DNA of 60,662 nucleotides, taken from Verrucomicrobia bacterium UBA7008. Lineage in GTDB: Bacteria; Verrucomicrobiota; Kiritimatiellia; RFP12; UBA1067. Under the pieces are notes generated by a model that had not been told where the DNA came from, made no database searches, and was given only the letters and a program-made list of their open reading frames with translations. The stretch covers positions 6,389-67,050 of the forward strand of contig DJXI01000058.1 in assembly GCA_002449695.1 (NCBI GenBank), written 5' to 3'. Every line of letters starts with the position of its first letter. The stretch's first letter is position 1. Below, piece after piece: positions 8,335 through 23,300 of the stretch. The translations under genes were made by a program, and so were the position numbers.

Positions 8335-11300
8335 TACGGGACGACGACCTCCTCCAGCTTCACCTTGAAGAAGCCGCTCTTGAGGTCGAGCTGCTTGTCG
8401 AACGGCACGACGACCGTCTCGTTCGTCTGCGGCGTGATGGCCACCGGCTCCGGCGTCGTGTAGACGAGCGTCCAGTCCGTGTCCTCGAGCGAGTCCTTCT
8501 TCAGGACCTTCACGAGCACGTGGACGGTGTCGCTGCCGGTGAACTCGTAGTACTGCGAGACGACCGTGCCGGAGATGCCGCTGGCGACATCGGCGTTGAC
8601 GGTGAGGTTCACCGCCGAGCCGTCGGGCTCCAGCGCGATACCGACCACCCGGACGGAGTTCGGCACGAGCTTGCCGCGCGTCACCTCGGCGATCGCCTCG
8701 AGCGTCGTCTTGTTCTTGAGGTCCAGGCCGAGGAGCGCCGCCACGAAGGTCTCGCTCTGCATCGCCGTGAAGGACGCGCCCGGGAGACCCTTCGAGAGGC
8801 CCGCGCTCGTCAGCGCGTTCGTCGCGATCGGCATCACGATGCCGCCGTCCGCCAGAACCGTCGTCGCCCCGGTCGCCCGCGTGCGGCGGTTGCCCTTGAG
8901 GCTCTCGTCCCAGTCGACGTTCCAGCCGCTGGCCGCGTATTCATAGGCGTCCGGCACCCAGTCGCCGTCGGTGTCGCTGTCCTCGATCCAGACGGCGGTG
9001 AGCGGCGCCGAGGCGATCGTGCCGTCGTTGACGAGCGTCACGGCGTCCGCGGCGTACCCCCACGGCTCCCAGGCGGAGAGCCGGCCGTCGCCGTCCAGGT
9101 CGATGAACGCGCGCACGTAGTAGGTGCCCGTCGCGGCCAGGCCCTTCAGCGTCGCGTTGGCCGTCGCGCGCACGAGGCTGTCGACCTCGTTCGTCGCCAG
9201 ACCCTGCGCCAGCGGCTCGCCGCTGAAGTCGGGCGTCGTGAACGCCTGGACGACGACCTTGCCCTGCGCCGTCGCGAGGTCCGCCTGCTTCTCCAGGACG
9301 ATCGACGGACCGGCGTACTTGACCGCCACGCGGATGGAGGAGTAGCCGTGGTCGTTGACCTCCTGCTGCGCGTTGACCGCCGTCGTGAAGACCGACGCGC
9401 CGTTCTGGGCCGACCAGGAGTCGGTGCGGAACTTCGCGTTGTACATCGTCACGCGCCAGTTGTAGCTGTCGGTCGTGCCGTAGAAGGCGTTGTCCTGCAG
9501 CAGGCTGCCCGCGCAGATCGGCGCCGTCCAGACGAAGTTGCCGTTCGCATCGGTGACCGGCGCGCGGCGGATGCCGGAGTCGTAGATCACCGTGTCGCCC
9601 TTGCGCACCTGCAGCTTGAAGGCCGTGTAGCTCGATCCGAACCGGGCCACGCGCTCATCCTCGCCCTCCATGCGCCACGTGAACGTGGGACGCGCCGCGT
9701 ACTGGAGGCCGTCCACCGCCACGGCCACCGGCGTCGCCCGCGTCCGGTCGAAGCGGCGCGTGATCAGCGTCGAGAGCGCGTAAACGGTGTTCGTGCCGTC
9801 GCCGCGGCCCCAGTTCGCGTCGCCGTCGCCGACCACCACGAGGTACTGGATGTTGGTGATGGACGAACCGCTGCCGAGCGTCCCGACGAGCGTCGAATTG
9901 ACCGTTGCGCCGCTCGAACCCGCGACCGTACGGTTGAAGTCGTCCGTCCAGTCGATGTCAAACGCCCCGTCGTTCAGGAAGTCGAGTTCCGTGAGCTGCG
10001 TGCGGCCGTCCACGCTGTAGAAGTTCTCGTAGACGACCTCGTCGAGGTCCTGACCCGGCCAGGTCGCGGCGATCGGATAGCCGTTGATCGCGAAGCGGAC
10101 GACGCGCACGCGGGCGTTCGCGCCCTCGGCGGTCACGAGCTCCAGCACGTTCGACGACGAGTTGACGCGCGGATCCTCGATCGGGACGAGATCCGTCCGG
10201 TCGGGCGTGTCCGCCCACAGGTCGACGCGCGGCGTCACCGGGCTGAAGTCCGTCAGCTCCACCTTGAACTTGGCGCCCGCCCAGCCGACGTCCACGCCGC
10301 GGACGACGCCGTAGAGACCGGCCTTCGCCGTCGAGGTCGAATTCTGGTCGACGTCGCTGTCGGAGGCCGCGGCCTCGACCGTGAACGTCGTCGCGCCCTC
10401 GCGCAGGAAGCCCGTCGTCGCGTCGCTCAGGTAGTGGCGGCCCTTCACCGGGATGGTCGTCGCCGGCGACCAGACGAGCTTGACGTAGCAGGTCGGCGGA
10501 TTGAGGCCGTGGTAGGTCGTCGTGTTCCCGTTGTTGCCGTTGTTGCCCGAGGCGCCGGCCGCCTGGGACGGATCGCCCACGTACAGCTCGTCCGTGAACT
10601 CCTCGTCGTCGAAGTCGATCGTGACGCGGCCCGTATCGTAGTCGATCGTGCCGACCTGGTGCGACTCGGCGAAGATGCCGCCGGACTGCACGAGCTTGCC
10701 GCCCTGGTCGATCACGTCGTAGTACCACAGCGCGGCGTCGGCGTCGCCGTAGCCGGTCGGCTGGAAGTACCGCTGGCCCAGCAGTTCGACGATCTGGCCC
10801 TCCACGTAGTTCTTGTCCTTGATGCAGAGCTTGAACGAGCCCTCCTTGATCGCGCCGGAACCGAGGTAGTACGTCCGCGTGCCGGTCGGCATCTGGCCGA
10901 TGTACTTCTCGCGCACCTCCTCGCTGGTCGTCGTGTTCTGCTGCGTGGCGGAGCCGCTTTCGTTCAACGTCGAGACCGTCCAGGTCGCCGTCGGCGCCTT
11001 GAGCGCGTCGGGATCGTCCGCCTCGTTCCACGCCTTCACGGTGAGCGTGCGGCCCTCGATGTCGGCCGTGCCGTTGTAGACGACCTCCATCTCCACCACC
11101 GGGACGGGATGCTCGATCAGCATGAAGTCGTCGATGCCCGCGCTCGTCTGCCGCGCCGGGCTCGTGCCGGCCCGGAACTCGGCGTAGTTGCTCCAGCCGT
11201 CGCCGTCGCGGTCCGCGTCCGGATCGTAGATGCCGCGCGCCGCGTAGTCGATGCCGTCGATGGTGCCGCGCTCGTACAGCGCCTCCCAGAGGTCGCGGAC

Positions 11301-14300
11301 GCGGTCGTGGTCGGTGAAGACCTCGCCGAGGTACAGCTCGCCGAACTTCCGGTAGTAGTCGAGCGTCGAGCCGTCGGTCATCGCCTGGTTCGGATCGACC
11401 TTGACGATCTGGAAGACCTCGCTGACGAGATATTCCGCGTAGTTGCTCAGGCCGTCGCCGTCGGCGTCCGCACCGGCCTGGTCGCCCTTGAGGTGATAGA
11501 GGTAGGCGTAGACGTCGAACACGCCGTCGCCGTCGGTGTCGATGCTCCACGGATCGGTCGGCCAGCTGCCCTGGTCGTACTCGTCGAGGATCGTCAGGCG
11601 TCCGCCGTCGGGCGTGTTGGCGTAGTCGCGCACGTAGTCCGCGCTCTTCCACGGCGAGATCTTCGCCTCGTCGACCGTCGCGGTCGCGCCCGCCGGGCCG
11701 AACATCACGTAGAGCTCCCAGCCGTCCGGGATGCCGTTGCCGTTCGTATCCGCCGTCGCCGCGTCGAGCGTGAAGTCCGCCGCGTCCGTCAGGCCGAGCG
11801 CCGCCAGCCACTTCGTCACGAGGTACTTGTCGAGCGCCGTGAACGCCTTGGAATGGACCGAGGTCCACTCGTTGCTGGAGACGGTCGGGTTGGCCGTGCG
11901 CGGGTTGTACCCGTAGTGATCGTAGACCTGCGCGTGGACGAGCGCGACCGGCACGTTCGTGACCGCGGTCACCTGCCATGTCGTGCCGTCGGCCGGCGCG
12001 GTCTCGGCGCCTGCGCAGTAGACCCACGACTGATTGCTTCCGTACGGGAAGAGCGAGACGAACGTGTAGTTCCCCGCCGTCTCGGGCGTCAGCGTGTCGC
12101 CGACCTGGACCGCCCGCGCGGTGTCGCTCGCCTTCACCCAGACGGACTTCGTCTCGGTTCCGTCGGTCGCCGTGAACACCGTCTGGCCCTTCAGCTCCGC
12201 GTACGCCATCACGTCGCCGTCGAGCGCCGTCGCGCCGTCATCCGCCAGCGGATTGGTGCCGTTTTCAACCTCCCAGCCGTCGGGCATGCCGTCGCCGTCC
12301 GTATCCGCCTGGTTCGGATCGGTTCCGTGGACGCCCGTCTCGTCATCGTCCGTGAGACCGTCGCCGTCGCTGTCGACATCCCGGCTGACGTCAGTGATCG
12401 CGGCATCGGCCGTCTGGAGGTCGTCCAGGCTTTCCAGCGGATCGGGCACGCCGTTCTTGTTGAGATCGGTATCCTCGATGTAGATCACCGCCGCGGACGT
12501 CTTGACCGCCTCGGCCTTCACCTCCACGCTCGCCGGCGTGTAGATGTCCGGGGTGTGCACGTCGACCTGGTTGGCATAGCCCCAGGATTCGTAGCGGTCG
12601 CGCACGCCGTTGTTGTTGCGGTCGATGAACGCGACGAGATAGATCTTGCCGGGCTCGAGGCCGCGCAGCACCGCGTTGGTCGTCGTCAGATCGGCGCGGT
12701 CGCCGAGGAGCGCGAGGTCTGCCAGACGCGCCCGGGCGCGCGGGGCGCCGGAGAAGTCCGGCGTGTCGTACGCCTCGACGAGGATGTTCGCGGCCTCGTC
12801 GCCCGCGGCGGGACCGTAGTAGCGCACCGCCGCCGCCGCCGAGCCGTAGCCGGTCAGCTGGCCGTCCGTGCTCGCGACACCCGTCGCGAAGTCGCTCCAG
12901 TCGCTCCAGTCCGCGTCGGCCGCTTCGTCAATCGTCGCGAACTTGGCGTTCAGGAGCCCCACGCGCCAGCGGTAGCTGCCGCCGTCCGCGAAGACCGGCG
13001 CGCCATTGGTGGCCGCGAAGTCGACATACAGGTCGGGCGTGAACGTGTAGGTGCCGTTCAGCCGCGCCGGCAGGAGCTTCGCGCCGGAATCATAGACGAT
13101 CGATCCCTCGTCGTCGCACACCTGCAGACGGAAGGCGGTCATCGTCTCGTCCTCGCTCGTCCAGACGAACGTCGGCGCGGCCTGGACGACGGCGGCGCCC
13201 TGGATCGGCGCGACCGCCCGGGCGGTGCCGCGGATGGTGTTGAACGTGTTGACGAACGTCATCAGCTCCTCGGTCTCCGGCAGGCCCGTCTCCTCGGACA
13301 CGGTGACGCGCTCGAGGGCGTAGGTCACGCGCGAGATGTCGGCGGGCGCGATGCCGACACGCGCGGCCGCCGCGTCCAGCGCGCCCCAGTCGAGGCCGAG
13401 GCTGCCGGTGCGGGTCACGTCGCCCTCGCACAGGTAGCTGCGGCCGGCGTACGTCAGCGTCTTGGAGAGAACCGTGGTGCGCGACGGGAGCTCCGTGCCG
13501 TTGACGGCCGTGCGCACGATGTGGTAGGTGCCGGCGATGCCGGATGTCTGCGCCGCGGCGCCCTCGGCGGCGTCGCCGACCGCGAGCACGGCCTCGGCCG
13601 AAACGCCGCCGGCGTCGCCCAGCACGGCGCTGCGGTCGCTCGCGAGCGTCGTCACGTCCACGCGCGGCAGGATCGCCGTGGTGTCGGTCAGCTCGATGAC
13701 GGTCTCGGCCGAGTGGAACCAGCCCACGTCCACGCCCTCGGCCACGCCGAAGGGCTCGCCGGGGGTGTAGACGCCATTGCCGTCCAGATCGTAGAACGCG
13801 GTGATCGTGTTCGTTCCGCCGCGCACGTATCCCGAGCCGGCCTCGCCGAGGTAGAGATCCAGACGGTTGTCGGCGAGTTTCGGTCCGGTCGAGGTGTACT
13901 TGAAGCGCAGCACGGTGCTCGACAGCGCGTAGGTGCCGTTGGTGCCGGTCAGCCCGTGTTCGGCGAACGGCCCGAGGTCGAGATCGTACGCGCCGGTCTC
14001 CAGATCGATCGTGCCGACGCGCTCGCCCAGCAGGCGGATGTAGCCCTCGTCGCCGACCGTGACGCCGTTGGCCTGGTTGAACTGGCTCCAGACGAAGGCG
14101 GACGTCGTCTGCAGCACCACGCGGTTCGAGCCGTAGGTGTTGTACAGCTGCATGTACTCGTCGTAGGTCAGCGGGTAGAAGCGTCCGGTGCTGCCGGGGA
14201 TGACGTCTTCCAGGCCGACGAACTGCACCACGTATTCCGAATCGCTGTCGACGGCCGCGAACTCGATGTCGAGCGACTTGGCGTTGATGTGGCCCGGCGT

Positions 14301-17300
14301 CAGCGTGCCGTGGACGACGCGGTCGCTCCACTTGCCGATGTAGCGCGTGAGCTCCTCCGATTCGCCGCGCTGGACCGTGAACGTCGCGTCGGCGCTTTCG
14401 GCTCCGCGCTTCGAGTAGGTCTGGATGACGATCGGCGCCTCGCCCACCTGCTGGCTGCCGTTGTAGGCGAGCGACAGGCGCAGCGTCGGAACCGGCATGT
14501 CCTTGATTTCGGAGTCGCCGACGATATGCGAGATGCGGTCGGCCGCGATCGTCGAGGTGAAGCGGCTGTAGCGCAGCTCCTCCCAGTTGGTCCAGCCGTC
14601 GCCGTCCGTGTCGTCGTGCGGATCGTAGACGCCCGGATTCGCGTAGCTCCGGGGATAGCCCGCCTCCCACCAGTCTTCCATGAAGTCATGGTCTCCGATG
14701 ATTTCGCCGAGATACCAGTTCGTCTTGTCCGCGCCGCCCTTGCGGAAGTAGTCGCGCACGAAGCCCTCCGACTTGTCGGTGATCGCCGCGAGCGGGTTGA
14801 GACCGACGGGCCAGCCGTCGGCGCCGGTGCCCCGGCCGAATGCCGCGCCCTCGGAGATGAGGTATTCCTGGTAGTTCGACAGGCCGTCGTGATCCGGGTC
14901 GTCGTTCGCGCCCATCTCGCTGACGCCCTTCAGCACCTCCCACCAGTCGGGCAGGCCGTCGCCGTCCATGTCCGCGGTCTGCGCGTAGGCCGGATCGATG
15001 CCGCCCGGGATCAGGCCGTGGGCCAGCGCGTAGACGTACGCCTCCGCCGTCGTGTAGCCGGCGTCGCGCGCCCACTGCGGGATGCCCGCGCCGTCCGGAT
15101 CGCCGTCAAGGGCCGTGCCGTCCGTCGTGATCGCCCAGACGTCCTCCGCGCCCTCGCCGTCCCAGCTTTCCGCGAGGCGCTGCGCGAACGCCGAGCCGAG
15201 CGGAACGAGGTCGCTCGTGCCGGTGAACTCGTAGCGGATGTCGGAGTAGTAGATGCTGTACAGGCCGTCGCCGAGCTTGAGGAACTTGTTGAGCGCATAG
15301 TCCTCCTCCAGCTTGAGCGACGTGAAGCTGTAGGGATTCATCGCGTTCGGGAACGTGAACGAGCCGAGGCTGTGGAACGAGGCCGGCGTGTAGCCCGCGT
15401 AGTTCTCGCTCCAGTACACGCTGTCCAGCACCGTGCCGCTCACGCGCGGCAGGTGGGCGACCGTGTTCTGGATCCACGGCACGACGTGCGGCGAGGTGTA
15501 GACCTGGTTGACCGCGATCGTCGCGTTCGTCAGGATGTCGTTCCACCAGCCGACCTTGACGAGGTCGCTCATCTCCGCGTCGTCCGGATCGCGCACGAGC
15601 GCGAGCACGTTCGCCGCGAAGCCCGCCGGGACCTTCTGGACGTACTGCGCCTCGGTCGCGCCGGGCAGCGCCGTGAAGTTGTAGTGCTGGATCAGCTCGG
15701 GATCGAGCGTGCCCTCGGCGTCGTTGTCGTTGCGCGTCGCGCCCTCCCGACGCTGGGCGACGATCCTGTCGCGCAGCGCCTTCACGTCGCTGACCGAGTA
15801 GCGCTTCCTGTAGTCGGCCGCGATCTGGTCGAGCGTGCGCGCGCCGTCCCAGATGCGCACTTCGTCGACGCTGCCCTTGAAGAGATCGCCCGCGAGCGTC
15901 TCCCACGCCGCGCCGGCCGCCGCGCCCGCCTCGAACGCCGCCGCGCGCGGGCTGCCGCCGAGGGCGGTCGCCGCCGGGTAGGCGCTGTAGGTGTTGTACG
16001 GGAAGCCGCGCGCGTACTGCGGATCCTGCATCTGGCCATGGACGCCGTTGGCCGGGATCATCGTCGTCGGCAGCGAGCTCATCTCCACGGCGTTTTCATA
16101 GAGCCGGAGCGTCTCGCCGTCGAACGTCAGCGCGAGGTGCACCCACGTGTCCGCCGGGAGCGCCGAGCCGGTGATCTCCACGAAGCCCTCGTCCGTCGAG
16201 CTGTCGAAGCGCGCGAGCGAACGGCCGCTCTCGTCGATGCCGAGCGCGAAGTTGAGGCGCACGACGGTGTTGGAGTTGAGGAGATCCCACGCGGGATAGT
16301 TGATGCCGCGCGTGACGACATACTGGCGTTCGCCGGCCGCCGGAGCTTCCGGCCGCACCCACGCCTCCACCGTGAACTGGCGGAAGAGCGACTGCCCGTT
16401 GGCGTTGCGACGGATCGGCTCGAACGTCAGCGCGACGCCCGGATCGTCCTTGCCGCCGAAGTGGATGGACTGGCGGCGGCTGATGTCGTCGAAGTCCAGC
16501 GGATCGCTCGTCGTCTCGACCACCTTCTCCATCTCGGTCTTGTCGCTGCGGAAGTCGCCGTCGGTATCGTAGCCTTCGTGCATCTCGTACGACGCGAACT
16601 GCGCCGTGCCGAACGGCGACGCGGTCATCGCGTCATCGTTGTAGTAGAGCGCCGTATACGACGGGCTGCGGCGGAACGTCAGGTAGGAGCTGACGTTCGT
16701 CACGACCATGTCGATCGCGATCGGATTGCCGGTGCCGTCCAGAACCGGCAGCCCGGCGGCGGTCGTGAGGTTCGTCGTCACCGTCTCGACCTCCATCACC
16801 GGCACCTGGAAGGAACCGACGGTCGAATCCGTCATCCACAGCGGCGACGGGTCGGTATGGTAGGCGTCGGGCGAGGCGAGGTTGGCCATCAGCGCCTCCT
16901 CCTCGTTTCTGAGGCCGTCGCCGTCGGCGTCGCACATGCTCACGCCCATCATCCACGGATAGCGGATCGCGTCGAGCGGCGGCGTCTTGTCCGCCGCATC
17001 CCATTCGCGGTCAAAGCCGACCCAGCCGTTCTTCCACGCGCTGATGGAGTAGTAGCGGTCGTAGATGACGTCCTTCGCGCCGACGTACGTGGTGAGCGTC
17101 TCGACGGTCGTCACGTTGTTCGACACGATGGTGACGTCCGATTCGCTCGGCTGGCCCGGATCGCCCAGGATCGGGTTGAGGCCGTGGAAGAGCTCCCAGT
17201 AGTCGTCCATGCCGTCCTCGTCGGTATCCCACAGGCGCGGATCGGTGCCGACATAGCCGGCGGCGCCCGTCGTCGTGAAGACGAGATTGGTGGTCGTCAG

Positions 17301-20300
17301 GATGTACGGCTCGACCGACTTGCCGGTCGCCTCGTCCCAGAACCAGGACATGCCGAGGAACGAGAACGCGCCGATCTCGCCGGTCGCGACCGTGCCCGAG
17401 GCGTAGGTCGTGGGATCCGTCAGGTCGACCGCCGTGCCGTCGGTGAACTGCCAGACGGTGGGCAGGCGGGCCGTCGTGACCTGCGGCTTCTCCTGGATCA
17501 GCTTCGGCGGCAGCATGTACCGCTTGCCGAGGTCCACGCGCGCATGGTCCCATTCGCGGGGCGGCAGGGCCAGGTAGCCGAGGTCGCGCAGGTAGTCGCG
17601 CGTCTCGTCCGCCGCCTCGTAGCGGGTCACGAAATCGACGAAGTTCGTGTAGCCGATCTCCTGCAGCGTCGCCAGCTCCGCCGGCGTGAAGCGCGTCGAG
17701 TAGCTCATTTCGAGGAACTGGCCCTCGCCGTTCTCGTCACGGCCGAACCAGCCGCCCGGCAGATAGGTGCCGCTGCCCAGATCGAACTTCGGCGCATCGA
17801 AGCCCATCAGCGGCGTGTGGAAGTCGTCGTAGCGGAAGTGGCGCATCGCCTGCACCATGTACTCCTGCCAGTTCTGGAGGCCGTCGCCGTCCCAGTCGAG
17901 ATCGGGCGAGCCCAGCCGGACCTCGGTCGCGGCGTCATTGGCGGTGCCGTCCATGCCCATGAGGATGTGGTAGCCGCCTTCCGCGACGTTGGTCGAGCTG
18001 CCGAAGGCCAGGAGCGCGGCGGCGATGTCGTTGAAGACCGACGTGTCCGGCGCGCCCTGCTTGAACTGGCTGTCGACGATGCTGGTGCCCGTGAAGAGCG
18101 CGCCGGCGTACTGGCGTTCCCACGGGTCGGGCAGGCCGTCGCCGTCCGTATCGAGGCAGGTCGGGTTCAGGCCGCCGCCGCGGATGCAGAGCGAGCCGTT
18201 GTCGGACGGCGAACCGTAGATGAAGTTGTGGGTGATCTCCTTGTACTCCAGCGTGCTGGTCGCCGCGCGCTGGCCCCAGCGGTTCATCGTGAAGAGTTCG
18301 CTCCAGGAGGTGCCCTCGGCGCCGTCGTTGATGCCGTCGCCGTCCGTGTCGATCTGGCGCGGATCGGTCGGGAAGAACTTGTTGAACCAGTTGACGTGGA
18401 CGCTGCCCGCCTGCGACGGATGGTTCGCGTAGATGCTTTCGCAGCCGGCGAACGCGAGCGTCGAATCGGTGCCGGCGTATTCGCCCACGAGCGTCAGGCC
18501 GTCATCGTAGGCCGAATTGTCGCCGATCGCCGCGATGAGGTTCCCGTAGCCGTCCGTGTACCCGTCCCAGTAGAGCGGGTCGTGGCCGCTGCTCGACTTC
18601 GGGATGCGGAAGTCGATCTGCGGATCGACGCCGATGTACAGTTCCCAGCCGTCCGGCACGCCGTCGGAATCGGTGTCCGCGCCGTTGCCGCACGCACCGT
18701 ACTCCTTGGTGCCGTCGCCGATCGTCGCGCCCGCCTCCGTCTCGGCGCTCGGGTTGGTGCAGTTGAGCGTGATGTACCCCTGGATCGTGTGCTTCTGGTC
18801 CGCGCGGACCGTCATGCCGGTGATCTGGCGGAACTTGAGGAGCAGGTACTCGTCGTGCGCGGTGTAGGCCGCCGTGTCGACGGGCGTACCGCCCGGAATC
18901 GGCGCGTTGTTCTTCAGCCAGCGCTTCGTCGTGGACAGCGACCCGTTGCTGCCGTTCACGTACCAGCCGGTGCGCGGATCGAAGCCCTTGTACCAGTAGA
19001 CCTGGGCGTGGTAGAGGTCGAGCGTCGAGAATATGACGCTGTGCGAATCGAGCGTCGTGCCGGTCTCGAACGTGAGCGTCGCCGCCTGCGTCATCAGCTC
19101 TTCGGTGACGTAGAGCGTCCGCGGGATGTAGCCGCCGTTGAACCGCGCGACCGGGAAGCCGGTGCCGGTGAGGATCGCCGCCGTTCCGTCATCGCTGTAC
19201 GTGTAGGTCGAGAAGGCCCAGAGCTCGCCCGTCGCCGACTCGACGATCATGTAGGCGGCCGTCGTGGAGGCGCGCGCCATGAAGTCGCCGTCGTGGTTGG
19301 TCTCGCCGTCGGGCGTATTGTTGTCCGTCGCCGCCTTCAGCGGATTGAGGTTGTACAGCACCTCGTAGAGGTCGCTCAGGCCGTCGCTGTCGGTGTCCCA
19401 GTGGATCGGGCTCGTGCCGATCAGCATTTCCTCGAGATCGAAGAGGCCGTCGTTGTCCGTGTCCTGCTCGGCCGACTTCCGGTATGCGTTCGGGTTGTAG
19501 ATCGCGGCGATGTCGGCGGACGTGATGACGTCGTCGGTGCTTTCGATGTCGGAAAGGTCGAACCGCGTGCCGGTGATCGTCGTGCGATTGCCGGTCGCGT
19601 CGACGCTGCCGACGGTCGCCGCGTACCACAGCGCGTATTCATAGCCGTCGGGCAGGCCGTCGCCGTCGGTGTCGTCGCTCGTCGGATCGGTGCGGTTCTC
19701 GACCGTGAAGCCCCACTTCGCGGGCGCATCGCCCTCTTCGTAGCCGCTCCAGGTCCAGTCGATGTAGGCTTTCGCCGCCGCCTGCTCCGTCGCGTTGGTC
19801 GGCGTCAGCCAGCCGTCCGCCAGATCGCCGGCGACGTAGTTCGCCGGCAGCGTCGCCAGGAGCGCGTCGGCCAGCGCCGCGCCCGCGTTCGCCTGCGCGT
19901 GGCTGACGAGGTAGAGCTTTTCGGCCAGGCTCAGGTCGAGATCGGAGATCCAGCCGTCGGCGGCCTCCTTCTTGTCGGCGCGGAACATGCCGTAGTTCAG
20001 GCCGTTGTGGGAACCGCGGACCTCCAGCCGCGCGGTGAACGGACTGCCGTCGTCGCCGCTCCACGTGGAGGGTGCGAGCGGCACGGCGATGCGCCCGGGC
20101 AGGAAGTCGAGGTCGTCGTTCAGCGTGTCGATCTGCGTGCGCGCCTCGGCGCCGGTGCCGTCCGCCTCCTGGACCGTGCCGTTCGCGTAGCTCTTCGCCA
20201 CGGCGAAGAAGTCCGGCACGCCGTCGGCGTTGATGTCGCCCATGTTGTCCGCCGCGCGCCATTCGCGCGAGAAGATCGCCTCCAGGAAGCGGTCGGCGTA

Positions 20301-23300
20301 GGCGTTGGCCGTCTCGTCGAACTCGTCGGCGCTCGGCAGCGTCACCGTCGCCGCGTAGTTGTCCGCGTCGGCGAACGCCGCCGCGTAGTCCGCGTACGTG
20401 CCGTAGTGCGGGCTGTAGCCGGTGAACGTCGCCTCGCCGCCCGCCGTCACGATCCAGCCGTAGAGGTAGCTGTCGTACGCGAGCGTGCTCGCGGCGCCGT
20501 TGCCGAGCCAGCCGGTCATGTCGCCCATGCCGGCGAACGTCGCCGAGGTCGCCGTCACGCCGAACGACAGCGCGCGGCGGTTCGTGAACTTCTTCGTGTT
20601 GTCGCCGACGAGCGTGCCGTCCTGCCACACGTAGCCGGTGCCGAGGCCCTGCGCGTTGACGTAGGGCGAGGAGATCGACGAGACGTTCGAGCGGTTCGCG
20701 CCGTGCGGGTAGACGATGACGTTCTTCGACGGATCGATCATGTAGAGGATCGTGCGCGTGGCCGGCCTGCCGTCCTTGTCCGTCACCGTCAGGATGACCG
20801 TCTTCGGGCCCGTCGAGTCAAACTGGAACTTGTGGGAGCCGCTCACCGCGCGGATGCTGCCGCCGGCGATGTCGATGTTGTTGGAGATGACCGTCGTCAC
20901 GCCCTCGACCGTGATCGCGACCGTCGCGGGCGGCGCGAAGTCGCCCGCGATGTCGCGCACCGCCCAGTTGACGATGTTGTCGACGCCGATCGACGTCTTG
21001 TTCGTCATGACCTCGCTCGCCTCCGACGGCGTCACGATGACGGGGTCGACGCCCTGCGGATACATCGTGAAGGGCACGAGGTTGGTGTAGAGCTCCCGGT
21101 ACGTCTTGCCCGCGTACGGCGATTCGGTGTCGGTCAGCACGTACGGGGTGATCGTCACGCCGTTGATCTCCGAGTTGCCCGTGCCGTCGATCGCGGTGAA
21201 GTAGATGTTCTGCGCCGGGTTGCGGTAGCCCGCGTTGAAGGTGACCACGTACACGTCCGCGAAGACGCCGGGCGTGATCTCGCGGTTCTCGACCGGCAGG
21301 TTCAGCGTCGGCAGCGCGAAGGTGTCGCTCGCGACCGCGTGATCGACCTTGAGACCGATCTCCAGCGCGTCGTTGGGCGTCGCGGTGAGCCTCACGGAGA
21401 GGGGCGCGTTGATTGCGCCGGTCTCGTCCTCGGGATAGACCGCCGAGGCGTCCATGCGGCCCGAGGTGATCTCCACGCCGGGCGTCGCGTTGACGATGAC
21501 GTAGAACGTGAACTTGTCGCCGTAGGCGTCCATGTCCTTGTCCTTCAGCGCGACCGTCACCTTGTTGGTGCCCGCCGACTGGAAGGTGAAGTTCGTCACC
21601 GTCGAGTAGACGCCGTCGGTCAGCGCGTTCGGGTTGCCGGGGACCGTGCGCACCTGCGGCAGCGACGTGCCGTCGTAGAAGGTGTACTGCACGAGGAATT
21701 CCTTGCCGTCCGCCGCGGTGAGGTCCGTCGCCGACGGCTCGGTCACCACCGTCGCGAATTTGCACTCGATGCCCTGCGACGTCTGGACGTCCTCGACGAT
21801 GTCGCCGTCGATCGACGTGCCGTCGACGCCGTTGATCTGCACGAGCGCGACCTTCGGAATCTCGTTGACGACGTAGATCATCAGCGAGCCGTCCGCGTAG
21901 CCGTCGTACGTCTTGTAGCCGTAGTCGGGATAAGTCGCATAGTCCGGCGCGCCGAGCGTCTTGTCCTCGCTCAGGAAGATGTTGAACGTCATCAGATCGC
22001 CGATCGTCGAGCCGTCCTTGAACTTCAGCGTCGCGTAGAGCCGGGAGGCCGACTCGCCGTTCAGGATCTCGACGCCCGTCCGGCCGCTGTCCGCGAGCGC
22101 GGTGCAGACGTCCACGTTGTTCGACGTCGCCTCGTCCGCCGGCACGAGGAACGCGTAGAGGTTGCCGTCCGCCGAGTTGGCGTCGCTCAGGAAGAACTTG
22201 ACCTGGAGCGTCGCGCCCTCGCTCGCCGTCTCGTCATCGTTGAGGCCGCTCGTCACCTGCGCCGTCACCTGCGGCGACTGGGTGACCTCGACCGTGAACG
22301 TCACGTAGTCCGCCGTCGCCGTCTTCGTTCCGTCCGGCGCCTGGAGGTACATCGTCACCGTGGCCGTGCCCGCCTTCGCGAGCCGGAGGCCGAGCACGCT
22401 CGCCGTGTCCTTCGCCGTGCCGTCCAGCGCGTTCGTGAACGTCGCCTGCTGGAACTTCGCGTCGCCGCCGCCCGCCGCGTACGTGCGCTTGTAGAAGACC
22501 GTGTAGCCCTCGGTCGTGCCCTTGAGGCGGTTCGCGTACGTATCGTCGATGCGGAAATCCTCGAGGAGGAACGATTCGCCCGTGAGCGCGCCCTCGAACA
22601 CAGCCCCGTTCGCCGGGTTCGCGATCTTCGGCGTCGTCGGGCTGATCGACAGCGTCGCCTGCGCGCCCGCCGCGTAGTGGTCGCCCGCGCCGTCGATCGA
22701 CGCGACCGACAGGATGATGCCGTCCTTCGTCTGCGAGCTGCCGCCCAGCACGTGGAGATACAGCGTCGCCATCGTGCTGCCCGCCGGAATCGTCACCTGG
22801 GCGGCCGGCTGGCTCCAGCTCGCCGTGCCGTCCGTCGTCGAGAGCGAAATGTAGTCGTTGGCGGCCAGGTCCACGTCCGTCGCGTCGGTGTACTTCGCGC
22901 CGAGCGTCACCGTGACGTCGGCGGTGTACGCCTCGCTCAGCTCGACCATCACCGTCGCCTTCGTCGTCTGGTAGTCCGCGTCCGCGCCGAGCGCGAGCGT
23001 CGTCGTGCTCGTCTCGCCGTTGAAGTAGAGCTTCGCGGCCGGCGGGTTCGGCACGTCCACGCGGACCGTGCGCGTGACGAAGTTCGGGATCACCGAGCCC
23101 GAGTTGTAGTAGATGTTGGTCGGCGTGTCCGCCATGAAGAGCGTCGTCGTCGCGCCCACCGCGCCCAGCGCCTTGAGGTAGAAGCTCTTGCTGTCGCTGT
23201 TCGCCGCGACCTGGATCTTGAGGCCCTTCGTCTTGAGCGGCTGGCCGTCCTCGTCCGTGCCGTCGATCGCGTACTCGGTGCCGATGCTCGCGCTGTTGCC

